A stretch of 64,000 nt of DNA from CABQCM01 sp965145485 (GTDB taxonomy: Bacteria > Bacillota > Clostridia > Oscillospirales > Acutalibacteraceae): assembly GCA_965145485.1 (NCBI GenBank), contig CBCTCU010000009.1:1-64000 (forward strand), read 5' to 3'. The first letter of the stretch is position 1, and each line of letters starts with the position of its first letter. The notes beneath the pieces are model-generated. The model worked only from the letters and a program-made list of their open reading frames with translations. It was not told where the DNA came from and did no database searches. Below, piece after piece: positions 45,202 to 54,143 of this stretch. The translations under genes were made by a program, and so were the position numbers.

Positions 45202-45627
45202 TTACGATTCCTCCTCCGTCTCCTGCTCGTCGTCGCCAAAATCAAACTCCAGGTCGGTTTTGCAGTTGGGGCAAACGATGCTGTCCTCATGGTCCAGCGT
45301 ATCCGGGTCAAGGCAGATGGTCTCCCCGCACTGCGGGCACTGCACCTCAATGAAGTCGTCGGCGCAGCAGTCACAGCCGTCGTGCTCGCAGCCGCATCCA
45401 TCCTCGTCCTCGTAAAGATCCTCTTCCACTGCGGCAAGATCCTCGTCAATATCGTCCACCTGCTCGCCGAGCTCATCCAGCCCGGCCTCAAGATCGGCGA
45501 TCGAAAGGGCCATATCGTCGAGCACATCGATAATGGCGGCAATCAGCTTATCCTGCCGGTTATCGGCTTCCAGCCCAAGGCCCTGGGCCAAACCCTTGAG
45601 ATACGCTACCTTTTCCGTGACGGTCAT
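45202..45627 (-). CDS. CD1247-type protein with C-terminal zinc ribbon
   Basis: 141 residues. The N-terminal CD1247-like domain starts MTVTEKVAYLKGLAQGLGL and continues as an acidic coiled-coil region (AALSIADLEAGLDEL-like heptads). The C-terminal part has a Cys-rich CGCEHDGCDCC stretch and a CPQCGE...CPNC zinc ribbon. The order CD1247 after efp is common in clostridia; function unknown, though the ribbon suggests nucleic-acid or ribosome contact. ATG 45627 follows AAGGAGG by 7–8 bases. Confidence 0.88.
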   Translation of the reverse strand: MTVTEKVAYLKGLAQGLGLEADNRQDKLIAAIIDVLDDMALSIADLEAGLDELGEQVDDIDEDLAAVEEDLYEDEDGCGCEHDGCDCCADDFIEVQCPQCGETICLDPDTLDHEDSIVCPNCKTDLEFDFGDDEQETEEES

Positions 45628-45689
45628 ATCGGTTCCTCCTTCATTGGGGCGTTTCGCCCTGCGCCGGACGTCCGCCGGCAAACCATGTC

Positions 45690-46247
45690 TTAAGCGCGCT
45701 CCATGTACTCGCCCGTGCGGGTGTCGACACGGATGACATCCCCCTCGTTGATAAAGAGGGGCACGCGGATTTCCGCGCCGGTCTCGAGTGTGGCGGGCTT
45801 GGTCGCATTGGTTGCAGTGTCTCCCTTAAAGCCCGGATCGGTCTGGGTAACCTGAAGCTCGACAAAGTTGGGTGGCTCGACGCCGAACACCTTGCCCTTG
45901 TAGGACAGGATACGGCAAACCATGTTTTCTTTCACAAACTGGAAATTGTCCCCCAGCTCGGTTTTGTTGATGGGGACCAGCTCGTAGCTTTCGGGATCCA
46001 TAAAATAATAAAGGTCCCCGTCATTATAGGAATATTCCATTTCCTTGCGCTCTACAAAGGCGGTGGGGAATTTGTCGGTAGGGCTGAACGTACGCTCCAC
46101 CACGGCGCCACTGATGACGTTGCGGACCTTCGTGCGCACAAAAGCGGCTCCCTTTCCCGGCTTTACGTGCTGAAACTCGATAATCTGATAGACCGAGTCG
46201 TCCATTTCGAACGTTACGCCATTTCTGAAATCGCCAGCCGTTATCAT
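45690..46247 (-). CDS. efp: Translation elongation factor P
   Basis: 185 residues with the three beta-barrel domains of EF-P, which rescues ribosomes stalled on polyproline. N-terminus MITAGDFRNGVTFEMDDSVY; the modified-lysine loop is HVKPGKGAAFVRTK; domain II/III with PNFVELQVTQTDPGFKGDTA and the conserved end INEGDVIRVDTRTGEYMER. First gene of the minus-strand group continuing with the CD1247-type protein, 62 bases apart. Confidence 0.97.
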   Translation of the reverse strand: MITAGDFRNGVTFEMDDSVYQIIEFQHVKPGKGAAFVRTKVRNVISGAVVERTFSPTDKFPTAFVERKEMEYSYNDGDLYYFMDPESYELVPINKTELGDNFQFVKENMVCRILSYKGKVFGVEPPNFVELQVTQTDPGFKGDTATNATKPATLETGAEIRVPLFINEGDVIRVDTRTGEYMERA

Positions 46248-46646
46248 TGTGAATATACCTCCGTCGTCTTTTCACTATTCTTTCTCGATTTTAAACCATT
46301 TGCCCACAGAATGCAAGCTTTTTTTATCAACATCCAGAGGCCATGGGGAGCAATCCTAGCACCTCGTCTGTTCCTTCCCTCGTGTTGGCCCGTTTTTGAT
46401 CCAAGGCGGTCCTTTTTATTTTGTTTATAGAGCAATAAAAAGCAGGGAAAACCATGTCAAAATCAGCCGGTTGACAACCGCCACCCCAACGCGTATGATG
46501 GATAATAGAACGAAAAATGCCAGACCAACAAACCAACCGGCCGACGGACCGGGCATGAATTGCCTTTATCCATGTCGTGCGCCAGGCCGCCCGACAGCGG
46601 TAGCAATATCGGCTCAGGCGTTTGGATTCACTGGGGGGAATACGAT
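46248..46646. other. Divergent intergenic region efp/DUF2752
   Basis: About 400 bases. It contains the plus-strand promoter at 46471–46499; no promoter of comparable quality was found for efp. Confidence 0.45.
46471..46499 (+). promoter_or_regulatory. SigA promoter of the DUF2752 gene
   Basis: TTGACA, 17 bases, TATGAT; start codon about 140 bases downstream. Confidence 0.7.
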
Positions 46647-47078
46647 ATGACAACACGGCTCAAGCGTGGCCTTCGCTGGCTTTTGTTTACCCGGCCGGGA
46701 AACCGCAGGCTGCTTTTTGTCCCCCTTGCCCTCGCGATTTTGGCTGTTTTGTTTTTGCGCTTCGGCCTGTCGATACTGCCCGACTGCCTGTTTTTTGAGG
46801 CTACAGGGCTGCATTGCCCCGGATGCGGCGGCATCCGCGCCACCCTCAGCCTGCTGGAGGGCGACGTTCCCAGCGCCATATACTATAATCCCCTGATTGT
46901 TGCGTTTTATCTGCTGTTGGCCGTATGGTATCTCCTCTTTTGCTGGAACGCGTTGTTTCGCAGGCAATACCGCCGGCCCTTCGCTTTTTCCCCCTGGCAG
47001 GGTTACCTTTTTCTGGGCGTGGTGCTTTTGTTCTGGGTGTTGCGCAACTGCCCCTTTTATACCGCCGTGCTGTTTTGA
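46647..47078 (+). CDS. DUF2752 membrane protein
   Basis: 143 residues with three or four hydrophobic segments (for example FVPLALAILAVLFLRFGL and FYLLLAVWYLLFCW). The family signature GLHCPGCGGIRATLSLLEGD is present; DUF2752 proteins are small inner-membrane proteins of unknown function. GGGGGG lies 8 bases before ATG. A related neighbour in many genomes is a TM2-domain protein, and one does follow here. Confidence 0.9.
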   Translation: MTTRLKRGLRWLLFTRPGNRRLLFVPLALAILAVLFLRFGLSILPDCLFFEATGLHCPGCGGIRATLSLLEGDVPSAIYYNPLIVAFYLLLAVWYLLFCWNALFRRQYRRPFAFSPWQGYLFLGVVLLFWVLRNCPFYTAVLF

Positions 47079-47497
47079 TCGGCATATTCATCCGACCCAA
47101 TGGAAAGCAAAATTTCCCCGCCGGCGGGGATTGCGGGCCAGCGTGCTCTATGGGATTGCTTTTCTGATTCCGAAATTCGGGACAGGCTCTGCCCTCCGGC
47201 CTTCGCGGCCATCCCGCATGCCTCGGGCGCTTCTTGCCGCGAGCGTGCGATCTCCGCATACTCATGACAGATGGGCTCTTTGAAATCTGTAGCGTTTTCA
47301 AGGTGCGGAATTTCTCCTGTGAATTGCCTGCGCCGGTCCCGGAGTGGAGGCTCTGTCCATCCCCCGAATCAAGTCGCCCCGTCGCGGGCTGAATCCGTTC
47401 TACTGCCCGTCGAACGCCCTGCCCGGCATTCGCACAAGACGGTGCGGTGCCGAGGGAAAAGAGGGAAAATTTCACTGCTGTTTTATTCTTTTCACTA
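47079..47497. other. Intergenic, no gene seen
   Basis: About 420 GC-rich bases with chance frames only, ending at the promoter of the TM2 gene. Confidence 0.45.
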
Positions 47498-47527
47498 TTG
47501 ACATAGTATAGAGCGGTTATGTACAAT
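47498..47527 (+). promoter_or_regulatory. SigA promoter of the TM2 gene
   Basis: TTGACA, 18 bases, TACAAT, followed by AAAGGAG and ATG. Confidence 0.75.
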
Positions 47528-47568
47528 AAAAACATACGGAATCCGACAATTTTCGCAAAGGAGTATTC

Positions 47569-48213
47569 ATGATGGATCAGCAAAACGTCTGTCCGCAATG
47601 CTCAACACCTGCCGCGCCCGGCGCTTCGTTCTGCACCAAATGCGGGGCGGCCCTTGCGGCTCCCGCTCAACCCGCCCCTGCTCCGGCACAGCCCGCAGGG
47701 GATCGTGTGCAGACGCAGGAAGGGCCTCAGGCTACGCCGCCCCAGGCCGCAGCACAGCCCCCGGAAGGACCGGCCTACAACCCGCCCCAGCCGGCACAGC
47801 CTTATACGGCGCAGCAAGGTCAACCCTACCAGACGCAGACGCAGGGGCAGCCACAACAGCAGCCCTATCCGCCGCAGCAGGGGCAGCCCTACCAGGCCCA
47901 GCAGCCGCAACAGGGGCAACCCTATCAGCCGCAGGGCCCGGCATATCAGCCTCCCAATCCAACGCCGTCGCCCTATCCCCCCGCCCCCAAGAGCAGAATG
48001 GCGGCCGGGCTGCTTGGCATATTCCTGGGCGCGCTGGGCATTCACAATTTTTATTTGGGTTTTACCAATAAAGCGCTGGTTCAGCTCCTGGTTTCGGTCT
48101 GCACCTGTGGGATTGGCGCGTTTCCCATGTGGATCTGGGCTCTGGTCGAGGGGATACAAATCCTTACCGGCACCATTGCCACCGACGCGAAGGGAATTCC
48201 GCTGAGCGAATAA
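47569..48213 (+). CDS. Zinc-ribbon / Gln-Pro-rich / TM2-domain membrane protein
   Basis: 214 residues in three parts: an N-terminal zinc ribbon (VCPQCSTPAAPGASFCTKCG, residues 8–27); a 100-residue low-complexity linker of Gln/Pro/Tyr with repeated QGQPYQ-type units; and a C-terminal TM2 domain (AAGLLGIFLGALGIHNFYLG and a second helix around FPMWIWALVEGIQILTG). TM2 domains form a two-helix hairpin with a conserved polar turn. Role unknown; the tail resembles disordered, condensate-prone segments. ATG 47569 or 47572 after AAAGGAG. Confidence 0.9.
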   Translation: MMDQQNVCPQCSTPAAPGASFCTKCGAALAAPAQPAPAPAQPAGDRVQTQEGPQATPPQAAAQPPEGPAYNPPQPAQPYTAQQGQPYQTQTQGQPQQQPYPPQQGQPYQAQQPQQGQPYQPQGPAYQPPNPTPSPYPPAPKSRMAAGLLGIFLGALGIHNFYLGFTNKALVQLLVSVCTCGIGAFPMWIWALVEGIQILTGTIATDAKGIPLSE

Positions 48214-48229
48214 TCCAATGAGTGGTTTG

Positions 48230-48260
48230 GCATCCGGCCCGCCGTGGCCGGGTGCTTTTT
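48230..48260 (+). terminator. Terminator after the TM2 gene
   Basis: GCATCCGGCC pairs with GGCCGGGTGC (10 bp, one G-U), followed by TTTTTGTTT. Confidence 0.85.
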
Positions 48261-48389
48261 GTTTGCCGGACATTTTACAAGACGCCGGCGATAAGCATAA
48301 GGCGGCCCGCTGTCGCCTTTGGCCGCGGCAACGCAATCGCAGGCTGCTGCCTTTTTTTCCAAGCAGCCCTTATCCGGCGATGCGCTCGG

Positions 48390-48418
48390 TTGTCTTTTGG
48401 CTCGCGCTGTGATACAAT
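48390..48418 (+). promoter_or_regulatory. SigA promoter of the radical SAM gene
   Basis: TTGTCT, 17 bases, TACAAT, about 35 bases before the start codon. Confidence 0.65.
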
Positions 48419-48453
48419 AACATTATTGTATTGGGAAAGGAAGGAACCATTTC

Positions 48454-49059
48454 ATGGGTAAAGTCATCACCTATGTCTGCGGGGACGGGCTGTATCTCAA
48501 CCTGACCAACCGATGCCCGAACGCCTGCGAGTTTTGCGTGCGGACCATCCACGACAGCGTGGGGGCCGCCGACAGCCTCTGGCTGGATGAGGAGCCGACG
48601 TTGGAGGAGGCCATGCAATCCATCGATAGCCGGAATCTGGACGAGTTTCGCGAGGTTGTTTTTTGCGGCTTTGGGGAGCCGTTTTGCCGTTTTGAGGATA
48701 TGGTCATGCTCTGCCGGTATATCAAGGGGAAACGGGACATCCCCATCCGTATCAACACCAACGGCCTGGGCCGGCTGATTTGCGGCCAGGACCCCCTGCC
48801 CGCTCTTCGCGGCCTGGCCGATATCCTCTCCATCAGCCTCAACGCCCCCGACGCCAGGAAATATGACGAGGTCTGCCATTCGGAATACGGCCCCGCCGCG
48901 TTCGACGCCATGCTGGATTTTGCCCGCGAGGGGGTTGAGCTGGGGTTTGACGTTGTCATGACGGTGGTCAGCACCCTGCCGGCCGACGAAATTGACACCT
49001 GCCGCGCGCTGTGCGAATCGGTAGGCGCCCGCTTTCGGGTGCGCGAGATCATTACATAG
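48454..49059 (+). CDS. Small radical SAM protein (TatD-linked type)
   Basis: 201 residues. N-terminus YVCGDGLYLNLTNRCPNACE holds the CxxxCxxC cluster motif (CPNACEFC), followed by EVVFCGFGEPFCRFEDM (SAM-binding glycine motif) and INTNGLGRLICGQDPLP, then ISLNAPDARKYDEVC. This matches a short family usually encoded next to, or fused to, a TatD DNase; no tatD gene is present here. The substrate is unknown. GGAAAGGAAGG lies upstream of ATG. Confidence 0.85.
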   Translation: MGKVITYVCGDGLYLNLTNRCPNACEFCVRTIHDSVGAADSLWLDEEPTLEEAMQSIDSRNLDEFREVVFCGFGEPFCRFEDMVMLCRYIKGKRDIPIRINTNGLGRLICGQDPLPALRGLADILSISLNAPDARKYDEVCHSEYGPAAFDAMLDFAREGVELGFDVVMTVVSTLPADEIDTCRALCESVGARFRVREIIT

Positions 49060-49182
49060 CCTTTTCCCCGCGCGATATTCTGCCCACAGAAACAGCGGCA
49101 TGCGCCGCGACAGCAGCATGCGGCCGCAGCAATGCAACCGCGAGACAGCGGGCGCGGCAACTTAACGAAGGAGGAATACAAT

Positions 49183-50706
49183 ATGACCAAGCTCAATGCC
49201 GAATGGCAGCAGTTTAAAAGCGGCACCGATATCCGCGGCGTGGCAAGCGAGGGCGGCCCCGGCGCGATCAACTTAACCGACGAGGCGGTCGGGCGGATGG
49301 CCGACGGATTTATCCTTTGGCTCTCCCAAAAAGCGGACAAGCCATGCCGCGAGCTGACCGTTTCCATCGGGCACGACTCCCGCATCTCCGCCCCCCGGCT
49401 CAAGGGGGCGGTAACCGCACGGCTGATCCGGGCCGGCTGCCGTGTGCTCGACTGCGGGCTGTCCTCCACCCCCGCCATGTTCCAGTCCACTCAGGCGCTG
49501 GGCTGCGACGGCGCGGTACAGCTGACGGCCAGCCATCATCCGTTTTACCGCAACGGGCTCAAATTCTTCACCCCCGACGGCGGGCTGGACGGGCCGGACA
49601 TCGAGCGGATTCTCCTCTTCGCGCAGGAGGATAACCATCCGGATGCCGCCCCGGGCGGGGAAGCGGTCGCCTCTCCTTTTATGAAGGAATACGCCGCCAG
49701 CCTGCGGCGCATGATCCGCGACGGGGTCGGGGGAGCGCGGCCCCTCGAGGGATTTCATATCGTCGTCGACGCCGGCAACGGGGCGGGCGGGTTCTACGCC
49801 GGCGAGGTGCTCGCCCCTCTGGGCGCCGATACCAGCGGCAGCCGTTATCTGGAGCCCGACGGCATGTTCCCCAATCATATCCCCAACCCGGAGGACAAAG
49901 ACGCCATGGCTTCCATCCGCGAGGCCGTGCTGACTTCCGGGGCCGATTTCGGGGTCATTTTTGACACCGACGTCGACCGCGCCGGCTGCGTTGACGCCGC
50001 GGGTGAAGAGATCAACCGCAACCGGCTCATCGCGCTGGCGTCGGCCATCGCGCTCGAGGGGCACGAGGGCGGCACCATCGTCACCGATTCGGTCACCTCG
50101 GACGGGCTGCACGACTTTATCGAGCATACGCTTGGCGCCCGGCATCACCGTTTCCGCCGCGGATACAAAAACGTCATCAACGAGGCCAGGCGGCTGTGCG
50201 GCGAAGGCATCGACTGCCCGCTCGCCATCGAGACCTCCGGCCACGCCGCGCTAAGGGAAAATTTCTTTCTCGACGACGGCGCCTACCTGATGACCCGTAT
50301 CATCATCAAAATGGCTGTTTTGCGCCGCGAGGGGCGGTCGCTGGACGACCTGATCGCCGGCCTGAAAACCCCGGCGGAGGAGGCCGAGGCCAGGCTGGCC
50401 ATTGCGGGCGGGGATTTCGCCGCCTATGGGCAGAAGGTCATCGACGACCTGGCGCAGTTCGCCCTCAGCCAGCCGGGGCTGAAGTTGGCTCCCGACAACC
50501 ACGAGGGGGTGCGCGTCTGTTGCTCAGAGGGGATGGGCGCGGGATGGTTCCTTCTGCGCATGAGCGTCCACGACCCCATCATGCCCTGCAATCTCGAAAG
50601 CGAGGCTCCCGGCGGGGTAGCCGTGATGGCCTCGCTGCTGCTGCGCTTTTTGTCGTCCTATGACCGTCTGGACGTTTCCCCCCTGCGCTCTCTCGCCCAA
50701 AAGTAA
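49183..50706 (+). CDS. Phosphomannomutase/phosphoglucomutase
   Basis: 507 residues of the alpha-D-phosphohexomutase family. The domain I phosphoserine loop is LTASHHPFYRNGLKFF; the metal loop is FDTDVDRAGCVD; the sugar-binding segment IETSGHAALRENFFLDDGAY (GEESGH variant) and the C-terminal phosphate site near HEGVRVCCSEGMGAGWFLLR are also visible. A start at ATG 49183 follows AAGGAGG by 6 bases. It would supply mannose-1-P or glucose-1-P for NDP-sugar synthesis, for example by the fusion at 3438–5732. Confidence 0.93.
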   Translation: MTKLNAEWQQFKSGTDIRGVASEGGPGAINLTDEAVGRMADGFILWLSQKADKPCRELTVSIGHDSRISAPRLKGAVTARLIRAGCRVLDCGLSSTPAMFQSTQALGCDGAVQLTASHHPFYRNGLKFFTPDGGLDGPDIERILLFAQEDNHPDAAPGGEAVASPFMKEYAASLRRMIRDGVGGARPLEGFHIVVDAGNGAGGFYAGEVLAPLGADTSGSRYLEPDGMFPNHIPNPEDKDAMASIREAVLTSGADFGVIFDTDVDRAGCVDAAGEEINRNRLIALASAIALEGHEGGTIVTDSVTSDGLHDFIEHTLGARHHRFRRGYKNVINEARRLCGEGIDCPLAIETSGHAALRENFFLDDGAYLMTRIIIKMAVLRREGRSLDDLIAGLKTPAEEAEARLAIAGGDFAAYGQKVIDDLAQFALSQPGLKLAPDNHEGVRVCCSEGMGAGWFLLRMSVHDPIMPCNLESEAPGGVAVMASLLLRFLSSYDRLDVSPLRSLAQK

Positions 50707-50725
50707 AATCCAGATGAAATTTCTC

Positions 50726-50754
50726 TTTACTTTAGTATGGTAACATGATACAAT
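50726..50754 (+). promoter_or_regulatory. SigA promoter of the amino-acid ABC importer
   Basis: TTTACT, 17 bases, TACAAT just upstream of the binding-protein gene. Confidence 0.65.
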
Positions 50755-50805
50755 GTCCTTGCAATGCCATGCGCCTTTGGGCGCAATCAAAGGGAGGAAA
50801 AAAGA

Positions 50806-51585
50806 ATGAAACGAATTGTATCGTTAGCGCTGTGCGTACTGACCCTGTTTGCCTGCCTGGCCGGATGCGGCGAGGACATCACCGCGGCCGAAACCTTCAC
50901 CGTCGGCTTTGACGCCAACCTGCCCCCCATGGGGTTCACGGCGGACGACGGCAGCTACACCGGCTTTGACATCGACTGCGCGACCGAGGTCGCCAAGCGC
51001 ATGGGCAGGGAGCTCAAACTCCAGCCCATTGTCTGGGACGTGAAAGATTCCGAGCTCAACTCGGGTACGATCGACTGCATCTGGAACGGCTTCACCATGA
51101 ACATTGAGGACCGCCCGGAAAAATACACCTGGACCGACGCTTATATGAATAACGAGCAGGTCGCCGTTGTCCGCACGGATGCGACCTATCAGTCGCTGGC
51201 CGATCTGGCCGGCACGACGGTCGCCGTTCAGGCCGGCTCGACGGCCGACAGCGCCGTCAACGCCAACCCGGAGTTCAAAGATTCCATCGGCCAGGTGGTC
51301 GACTCGCAGGACAACCTGCTCGCCCTCGAGCAGCTCAAGGCCGGCGCGGTGGACGCGGTGGTCATGGACAGCGTTGTGGCTAACTACCAGATCGCCCAGG
51401 GCGCTGAGGTGCGCATCATCGACGAAGTGCTCTCCACCGAGCTGTACGGCGTTGGTTTTAAAAAGGGCAACACCGCTCTGCGCGACGAGGTGCAGAAGTA
51501 TCTGGAGGAGATGGCGCAGGACGGCACGCTGGCCGAGATTTCAACCAAATGGTTTGGCCAGGACATCACCACCATCGGCAAATAG
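50806..51585 (+). CDS. Amino-acid ABC transporter substrate-binding lipoprotein
   Basis: 259 residues of the family-3 periplasmic-type binding proteins, with lipobox LFACLAGC (Cys21). Ligand-site landmarks: TFTVGFDANLPPMGFTADDG, GFDIDCATEVAKRMG, WNGFTMNIEDRPEKY, and TTVAVQAGSTADSAV. Amino acid specificity (polar amino acids or cystine) cannot be fixed. GGGAGGAAAAAAG precedes ATG. First gene of a three-gene importer with the permease and ATPase downstream. Confidence 0.95.
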   Translation: MKRIVSLALCVLTLFACLAGCGEDITAAETFTVGFDANLPPMGFTADDGSYTGFDIDCATEVAKRMGRELKLQPIVWDVKDSELNSGTIDCIWNGFTMNIEDRPEKYTWTDAYMNNEQVAVVRTDATYQSLADLAGTTVAVQAGSTADSAVNANPEFKDSIGQVVDSQDNLLALEQLKAGAVDAVVMDSVVANYQIAQGAEVRIIDEVLSTELYGVGFKKGNTALRDEVQKYLEEMAQDGTLAEISTKWFGQDITTIGK

Positions 51586-51820
51586 CCGCCGGTTGCAGCC
51601 ACGCGGAAACGAGGCGGCGCCAAAGCCGTCATGGGCAGCGGTGAAGCCGGCCGTAAAACAGGTTTTCGGGCATTTTTTGCGGCCGTAAATTCGTTCTGCT
51701 GCCTGCCATAAAAAGCGATACGTCGCCGCAACGCGGACGCCGGACAAGTCGTGCGACGTCCGCGTTCTTGTGCGCCCGCTTCACCCCCGTCCCTGATCCA
51801 AATCATGAGGAGGTATTGCC

Positions 51821-52528
51821 TTGCCCGCATCCGGTTTTTTGAGCATGAGCGTCAACATCCCCGGCATGTTCAGCCAGCTTTTTTCCAGCTTTGGATGGAC
51901 CGTGTTGCTGTTCGCCGCCACACTACTGCTTTCCCTTCCGTTGGGGCTGGTGGTGGCGTTTGCGCGCATGTCCCGCTTCGCCCCACTGCGCTGGATCACC
52001 AAGCTGTACATTTCGATTATGCGGGGCACCCCCCTGATGCTCCAGCTGATGGTGGTGTTTTTTGGCCCCAACTATTTACTGGGCGTCCAGATCAGTTGGG
52101 ATTACCGGATCTGGGCCGCCATCATCGGGTTTACCATCAATTACTCGGCCTATTTCGCTGAGATTTACCGCGGCGGAATCGAATCTATGCCCAAAGGCCA
52201 GTATGAGGCGGCAGCGGTTTTGGGATTCGGCCGCGTGCAGACCTTTTTCCGTATCATCTTTCCCCAGGTTCTGCACAACATCCTGCCCGCGGTCACCAAC
52301 GAGGTGATCACCCTGGTCAAGGACACCTCGCTGGCGCAGGTCATTTCTTATACCGAAATTTTCGGCACGGCGCGTAAAATCTCCTCCACCGCCTCCTCCA
52401 TCCTGCCCTTTTTCGCCGCCGGCATCTTCTATTACTTTACCAACCTCATCATCGCCTTTTTGATGGAGAAGCTGGAAAAACGCATGGATTATACCAAGCG
52501 GGAGATCAAAGCGAAAAAGCTGCCCTGA
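51821..52528 (+). CDS. Amino-acid ABC transporter permease (HisM/GlnP type)
   Basis: 235 residues with about five membrane helices. The EAA loop is recognisable as GQYEAAAVLGFGRVQTFFRI followed by IIFPQ; the motif RGTPLMLQLMVVFFG is typical of polar amino-acid permeases. TTG 51821 is the start, with GAGGAGGT six bases upstream. The 235 bases between the binding-protein stop and this start carry no gene. Confidence 0.94.
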   Translation: MPASGFLSMSVNIPGMFSQLFSSFGWTVLLFAATLLLSLPLGLVVAFARMSRFAPLRWITKLYISIMRGTPLMLQLMVVFFGPNYLLGVQISWDYRIWAAIIGFTINYSAYFAEIYRGGIESMPKGQYEAAAVLGFGRVQTFFRIIFPQVLHNILPAVTNEVITLVKDTSLAQVISYTEIFGTARKISSTASSILPFFAAGIFYYFTNLIIAFLMEKLEKRMDYTKREIKAKKLP

Positions 52529-52596
52529 ATCCGGCCGGCCGCATCCTGCCCGGGCCTGCTGCGCGGGGCACTCTCGCACAAGAAAGGAAAACGCCT

Positions 52597-53361
52597 ATGA
52601 AATTGCTGGAGGTTCGTTCCCTGAGCAAGAGCTTTGGGGATCATCCCGTACTGCGCAACATATCCCTCGAGGTGGAAAAAGGGGAGGTCGTGGCCATCAT
52701 CGGCCCCTCCGGATCGGGAAAATCCACCCTGCTGCGCTGCTGCACCATGCTCGAGCAGGCCGATGGGGGCAGCATTGTGTACGGCGGGAAGGCCCTGATG
52801 ACCACCGGCGCGGACGGACGGGTGGTCTGGGCGTCCAAACAGGAGCAAAAGGCCATCCGCTCCTGTTTTGGCCTGGTGTTCCAGAGCTTTCACCTCTTCC
52901 CCCATTTCAATGTGCTGCGCAACATCACCGAGGCGCCCATCCACGTCGGCAAGGTCGACCGGGAACAAGCGCGCAACCAGGCCATGGCTCTGCTGCGCAA
53001 GATGGGGCTGGAGGACCGCGCCGACGCCATGCCCGGCCAGTTGTCGGGAGGCCAGCAGCAGCGTGTTTCGATTGCGCGCGCCCTCGCGCTCGATCCGGAA
53101 ATCCTGTTCTTTGACGAGCCCACCTCGGCCCTCGACCCGGAGCTCACCGGGGAAATCCTCAAGGTCATCCGCGATCTCGCCAAAGAGAAAATGACCATGG
53201 TCGTCGTCACCCATGAAATGGCGTTTGCGCGGGACGTCGCCGACCGCATTGTCTTTATGGATAAGGGCGTGATCGAGGAGGAAGGACCGGCTCAGGAGCT
53301 GATTAACCATCCCAAAAACGAGCGCACCCGCGCCTTTCTCAGCCGGTTCTCGGGGAATTAG
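52597..53361 (+). CDS. Amino-acid ABC transporter ATP-binding protein
   Basis: 254 residues. Walker A IIGPSGSGKSTLLRC, Q-loop LVFQSFHLFPHFNVL, signature LSGGQQQRVSIARALAL, Walker B ILFFDEPTSALDPEL, and switch His in VVVTHEMAFARDV. GlnQ/HisP-type ATPase that powers the importer. AAAGGAAA precedes ATG; 68 bases after the permease stop. Confidence 0.96.
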   Translation: MKLLEVRSLSKSFGDHPVLRNISLEVEKGEVVAIIGPSGSGKSTLLRCCTMLEQADGGSIVYGGKALMTTGADGRVVWASKQEQKAIRSCFGLVFQSFHLFPHFNVLRNITEAPIHVGKVDREQARNQAMALLRKMGLEDRADAMPGQLSGGQQQRVSIARALALDPEILFFDEPTSALDPELTGEILKVIRDLAKEKMTMVVVTHEMAFARDVADRIVFMDKGVIEEEGPAQELINHPKNERTRAFLSRFSGN

Positions 53362-53969
53362 CCGGCGCGCTTTCGCGCAAAAGGGCGGTGTACGCCCCCC
53401 TTCCCCGGGCCGCGGCCCGGACAGACACGGCCCCGGTTCTCTACTCGGTGGATGGTGCGCCGGCGGGCTACGGCTTTGTTTTTGCCCTCATCCGCACGTC
53501 GCCGGGTGGTGGCCGCAGGGGTATGCTCCGGCCAGATAAACAGGGGGCAAGGCCCGCACTTTCCACCTCGAACCCTTTCCAGGGTGCATGGATACCCGCC
53601 AATACCGCGCCATGTGCGTCGGCCTGGCCATACGACCATTTTTGTGAATATGGCTTTTGTTGGGGAGGGACCGCGGAGGGCCGACCCTCTTTGTCAGCTT
53701 TCCTACAAGCGAAAACGGCGGTGAAAAACCGCCGTTTTTTTCCTGCCGGTGTTCTTGCAGTAGACTGCCGCAAACCGACCGAACGCGGTGCGGTAGCTTA
53801 TCCTCCCGAGCCGATAAGCCATTGCCATCCGCCCGGTAAAAAGCCCCCTCATATCACCCGCCGTGCCAACAGGCGGCTGCTGTGACGAGCTTTTTGCCGG
53901 GCCGTATGCCTTGCATGGTAGGCAACCCTTTGCCGGGGAAAAAATCAAAGCGGATACCAGCATTCCACT
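53362..53969. other. Long intergenic region after the importer
   Basis: About 600 bases with no supported gene; contains the terminator-like hairpin at 53711–53741. Confidence 0.45.
53711..53741 (+). terminator. Terminator-like hairpin
   Basis: AAAACGGCGGT/ACCGCCGTTTT-type stem with a run of seven T, 350 bases after the ATPase gene; plausible end of the importer transcript. Confidence 0.7.
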
Positions 53970-54010
53970 GTATGGCTTTCCTCTTAAAGAGGGAAGCCAT
54001 ACGGTTTTTC
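53970..54010 (+). terminator. Second terminator-like hairpin
   Basis: GTATGGCTT...AAGCCATAC outer stem with an inner CCTCTT/AAGAGG stem, followed by GGTTTTTC. Lies just upstream of the promoter of the glycan cluster. Confidence 0.7.
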
Positions 54011-54053
54011 TCTCATCCGAGGTCGAATCGGCGGGTTTGTTCCATCAAATTGT

Positions 54054-54081
54054 TTGACTTTCTATTAAAATAAGATATAAT
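54054..54081 (+). promoter_or_regulatory. SigA promoter of the glycan cluster
   Basis: TTGACT, 16 bases, TATAAT, in an AT-rich patch, about 60 bases before the GT2 start. Confidence 0.75.
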
Positions 54082-54143
54082 GGTAACTACTAGAGAATGG
54101 GGTACGAGCGCACCCAAACCAGCACACAGACAGGATGATGCAT

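Noticed and set aside
46846..47598. 250-codon minus-strand frame opposite DUF2752 and the downstream interval
   Set aside because: It overlaps a recognised gene and a promoter, lacks an SD, and its composition is that of a shadow frame.
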